A DNA stretch of 64,000 bases from Deltaproteobacteria bacterium. GTDB taxonomy: Bacteria; Desulfobacterota; Binatia; Binatales; Binataceae. Positions 61,795 to 64,000 of this stretch are shown here, one piece after another. A program made the translations under genes and the position numbers. The DNA is taken from positions 1-64,000 of the forward strand of contig JAKBMB010000026.1 in the NCBI GenBank assembly GCA_021831785.1, in the 5' to 3' direction. The notes under the pieces are model-generated. The model made no database searches, was not told where the DNA came from, and saw only the letters and a list, made by a program, of their open reading frames with translations. Position 1 is the stretch's first letter; the number at the start of each line of letters is the position of its first letter.

Positions 61795-64000
61795 TCAAAT
61801 CGCAGCTACGCGCGCCATGTCGGAGTCCAGACGCTGGCGCTCCAGGACCTTGCGATACTCGACCGGAACCACCTTGACGAAGCGCGGCGCATACGTCTGC
61901 CAGCTATCAAGAATTTGCCGCGCCAATTTGCTTTGGGTGTACTGGAAGTGGCGCGCGATAAGCGACCGGACCAGGTTTCGTTCCCGACCGTCGTCGAAGG
62001 TGCCGAGCTCGACCATTTCCATATTACAGCGGCTGGCGAAATCACCCTCCCGGTCCAGCACGTAGGCCACGCCGCCGCTCATTCCCGCCGCGAAGTTACG
62101 TCCGGTGCGGCCCAGTACGACCACGGTGCCGCGCGTCATGTATTCGCAGCCGTGGTCGCCCACGCCTTCGACCACCGTCTTGGCGCCGCTGTTGCGAACC
62201 GCGAAGCGCTCCCCTGCGACACCGCGGAAGTAAGCCTCGCCCGCGGTAGCTCCGTACAGGGCGACATTGCCGATGAGGATGTTCTCTTCAGCTTTGAAGG
62301 TCGCCTGCCGCGGCGGGCGGACGGCGATGAGCCCTCCCGACAAACCCTTGCCGATATAATCGTTGGCGTCGCCCTCCAGATGGAGCGCGACTCCGCGCGC
62401 GAGAAAGGCGCCGAAGCTCTGGCCTGCCGAGCCCTCGGCGTAAATCTGAATCGTACCTGCCGGCAGCCCGGCCTCGCCGAAGCGGCGCGAAATCTCGGCC
62501 GACAACATCGTGGCAAAGGCGCGGTCAACGTTGCGAATCGCCGTGCGAATCTTGACCGCGCGCTTGTGCTCGAGGGCGCTTTTGCAAAGCTCGAGCAAAC
62601 GCCGGTCTGCAACCTTATCGAGCTGGTGGTCTTGCGCCTCGGTGCATCGTATCGAGACTTCGCCGCTTACCCGCGGGCGGTGCAAAATCTGTCCCAAGTC
62701 GACGTGCCTGGCCTTCCAATGGTCGGTCGCATAGCTGGGCTCCAAACATTCGACACGCCCCACCATCTCGTGGATCGTGCGGAAGCCAAGCTGCGCCATG
62801 TACTCGCGCACCTCCTCGGCGATAAACATCATCAGGGTTTCGACATGCTCGGCCTTGCCCGTAAAGCGCCGGCGCAAAACCGGATCATGCGTGGCTATGC
62901 CGACCGGACAGGTGTTCAGATGGCACACGCGCATCATCACGCAGCCCATCGCAACCAACGCCGCGGTGGCGAAGCCGAACTCTTCGGCACCGAGCAGCGC
63001 GGCAACCACGACATCGCGCCCGGTCTTAAGCTGGCCGTCGGTCTCGAGCCGGACCCTGCCGCGCAGATCATTGAGCACCAGCACTTGCTGGGTCTCCGCG
63101 AGGCCCAGCTCCCACGGGATGCCGGCGTGCTTGATCGAGCTCTGGGGCGAGGCGCCGGTTCCGCCGTCGTAGCCGCTGATCAGGATCAAGTCGGCCTTGG
63201 CCTTCGCTACGCCCGCGGCGATCGTCCCCACTCCAACCGTGGCCACCAGTTTGACGCTAACCTGAGCGTGCTCGTTGGCTGCCTTGAGGTCGTGGATAAG
63301 CTGCGCCAGATCTTCGATCGAGTAGATGTCGTGATGAGGCGGGGGCGAGATCAGGCCTACCCCGGGCGTCGAGTAGCGAATGCTCGCGATATATTCGTCC
63401 ACCTTGTGGCCGGGCAATTGGCCGCCCTCGCCGGGCTTGGCGCCCTGGGCAATTTTGATCTGCAGCTCGTCAGCGTTAACCAGGTAGTTGCTGGTAACGC
63501 CGAAGCGCCCGGAGGCGACCTGCTTAATCGCGCTGCGCCGCCAGTCGCCGTTCGGGTCGGGCCTAAAGCGTTCAGGGTCCTCGCCGCCTTCGCCGGTATT
63601 GCTCTTGCCTCCGATGCGGTTCATCGCGATCGCGAGCGCTTCGTGCGCTTCCTTGCTGATCGCGCCGAAAGACATTGCGCCGGTCTTGAACCGTTTGACG
63701 ATCTCGCCGACCGGTTCGACCTCCTTAAGCTGAATCGGCGGCCTGGTCGGCTTGAACTTGAGCAGCCCGCGCAGCGTGGCTCTACGGCTTGATTCCTCGT
63801 CGACGACGCGCGTGTACTGCCTAAAGAGCTTGTAGCTGCGGGCGGCGATCGCGTGCTGCATCTTGGCAATCGTGACCGGGTTGTACATGTGGAGCTCGCC
63901 GCGGCGCCGCCACTGATACTCGCCGCCGGTCTTCAGAGCGTGCTCCTCGCCCGGCTCGGCGCGGAAGGCTTGCTCATGGCGCGCGGCGATTTCGCGTTCG
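61795..64000 (-). CDS. gltB: Glutamate synthase large subunit, partial (C-terminal part)
   Basis: The frame runs off the window edge; about 734 C-terminal residues of an expected 1500 are visible. The synthase domain contains [10 protein letters not shown], the FMN/2-oxoglutarate region ([43 protein letters not shown]) and the 3Fe-4S cysteines in [15 protein letters not shown]. The C-terminal GXGXG beta-helix domain follows ([34 protein letters not shown]). The glutaminase domain would lie beyond 64000. It forms the gltBD operon with the downstream gene. Confidence 0.96.
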   Translation of the reverse strand, partial: EREIAARHEQAFRAEPGEEHALKTGGEYQWRRRGELHMYNPVTIAKMQHAIAARSYKLFRQYTRVVDEESSRRATLRGLLKFKPTRPPIQLKEVEPVGEIVKRFKTGAMSFGAISKEAHEALAIAMNRIGGKSNTGEGGEDPERFRPDPNGDWRRSAIKQVASGRFGVTSNYLVNADELQIKIAQGAKPGEGGQLPGHKVDEYIASIRYSTPGVGLISPPPHHDIYSIEDLAQLIHDLKAANEHAQVSVKLVATVGVGTIAAGVAKAKADLILISGYDGGTGASPQSSIKHAGIPWELGLAETQQVLVLNDLRGRVRLETDGQLKTGRDVVVAALLGAEEFGFATAALVAMGCVMMRVCHLNTCPVGIATHDPVLRRRFTGKAEHVETLMMFIAEEVREYMAQLGFRTIHEMVGRVECLEPSYATDHWKARHVDLGQILHRPRVSGEVSIRCTEAQDHQLDKVADRRLLELCKSALEHKRAVKIRTAIRNVDRAFATMLSAEISRRFGEAGLPAGTIQIYAEGSAGQSFGAFLARGVALHLEGDANDYIGKGLSGGLIAVRPPRQATFKAEENILIGNVALYGATAGEAYFRGVAGERFAVRNSGAKTVVEGVGDHGCEYMTRGTVVVLGRTGRNFAAGMSGGVAYVLDREGDFASRCNMEMVELGTFDDGRERNLVRSLIARHFQYTQSKLARQILDSWQTYAPRFVKVVPVEYRKVLERQRLDSDMARVAAI

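Noticed and set aside
60961-63792. 943-codon open frame on the plus strand
   Set aside because: It is antisense to gltD/gltB, whose motifs and family matches are unambiguous. Long antisense frames are expected from GC-rich codon usage.
1-64000. CRISPR array
   Set aside because: No series of short direct repeats with regular spacers is visible anywhere; the only tandem repeat is the two-unit 29-nt pair at 5442-5499.

Overview
The window is high-GC DNA from a Gram-negative bacterium. Evidence for an outer membrane is a TonB-dependent receptor, two TolC-like channels, tandem RND pumps, a GT9 heptosyltransferase-like enzyme and lipoprotein signals. An HpnI-like glycosyltransferase (hopanoid pathway), a lanthanide-type PQQ alcohol dehydrogenase, remnants of a group 1h-like [NiFe]-hydrogenase and paired DUF2844/DUF3443 genes suggest a soil-type proteobacterium-like or Binatota-like lineage. 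That placement is inference; there is no rRNA here to test it.

Layout. 0.7-5.3 kb: PQQ alcohol dehydrogenase, tRNA-Cys, DUF2844 + DUF3443 secreted pair. 5.3-5.9 kb: repeat-rich spacer. 5.9-18.6 kb: mostly housekeeping and accessory metabolism (aldo/keto reductase, AGPS-like FAD enzyme, TPR protein, isoaspartyl peptidase, GT39 transferase, small Zn-ribbon proteins, a sigma-54 activator overlapping a stand-alone response regulator, a PTPS/QueD-like enzyme overlapping a GGCT-fold protein, dapB, a Cys/His repeat protein). 18.9-19.3 kb: relic of a large alpha/beta-hydrolase-domain protein.

19.6-23.4 kb is the most unusual part. One uninterrupted 1160-codon frame fuses an inner-membrane NiCoT nickel/cobalt permease to a complete TonB-dependent outer-membrane receptor, with a signal-peptide-like segment at the junction. 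Its leader carries a cobalamin riboswitch and a hairpin placed to hide the ribosome binding site. Directly upstream, 23.4-25.8 kb, is a decayed hydrogenase operon: frameshifted hypC, intact YceI-like and 34-aa genes, a doubly broken maturation protease, and fragments of the large and small subunits. One small-subunit motif occurs as two inverted copies, next to a PAS-domain fragment.

26.2-34.7 kb: NDH-2-like dehydrogenase, MFS transporter, GT9, an IS5 relic with a dispersed repeat, a PAP2 protein, HpnI-like transferase and a Spy/CpxP-like protein. 35.0-44.3 kb: an RND efflux operon (adaptor, two permeases) with a TetR regulator. 45.0-58.2 kb: a lipoprotein-like protein with two DUF799/GNA1162 domains, a Pro/Ala-rich secreted protein, two tandem TolC paralogues, and a YbhG-F-S-R-type ABC exporter with a membrane protein. 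58.3-64 kb: tRNA-fMet, a thiolase-fold protein with its DUF35 partner, then gltD and partial gltB on the opposite strand.

The genes most clearly working together are the TolC/ABC exporter set, the RND operon, gltBD, and the riboswitch-controlled cobalt/nickel uptake fusion.
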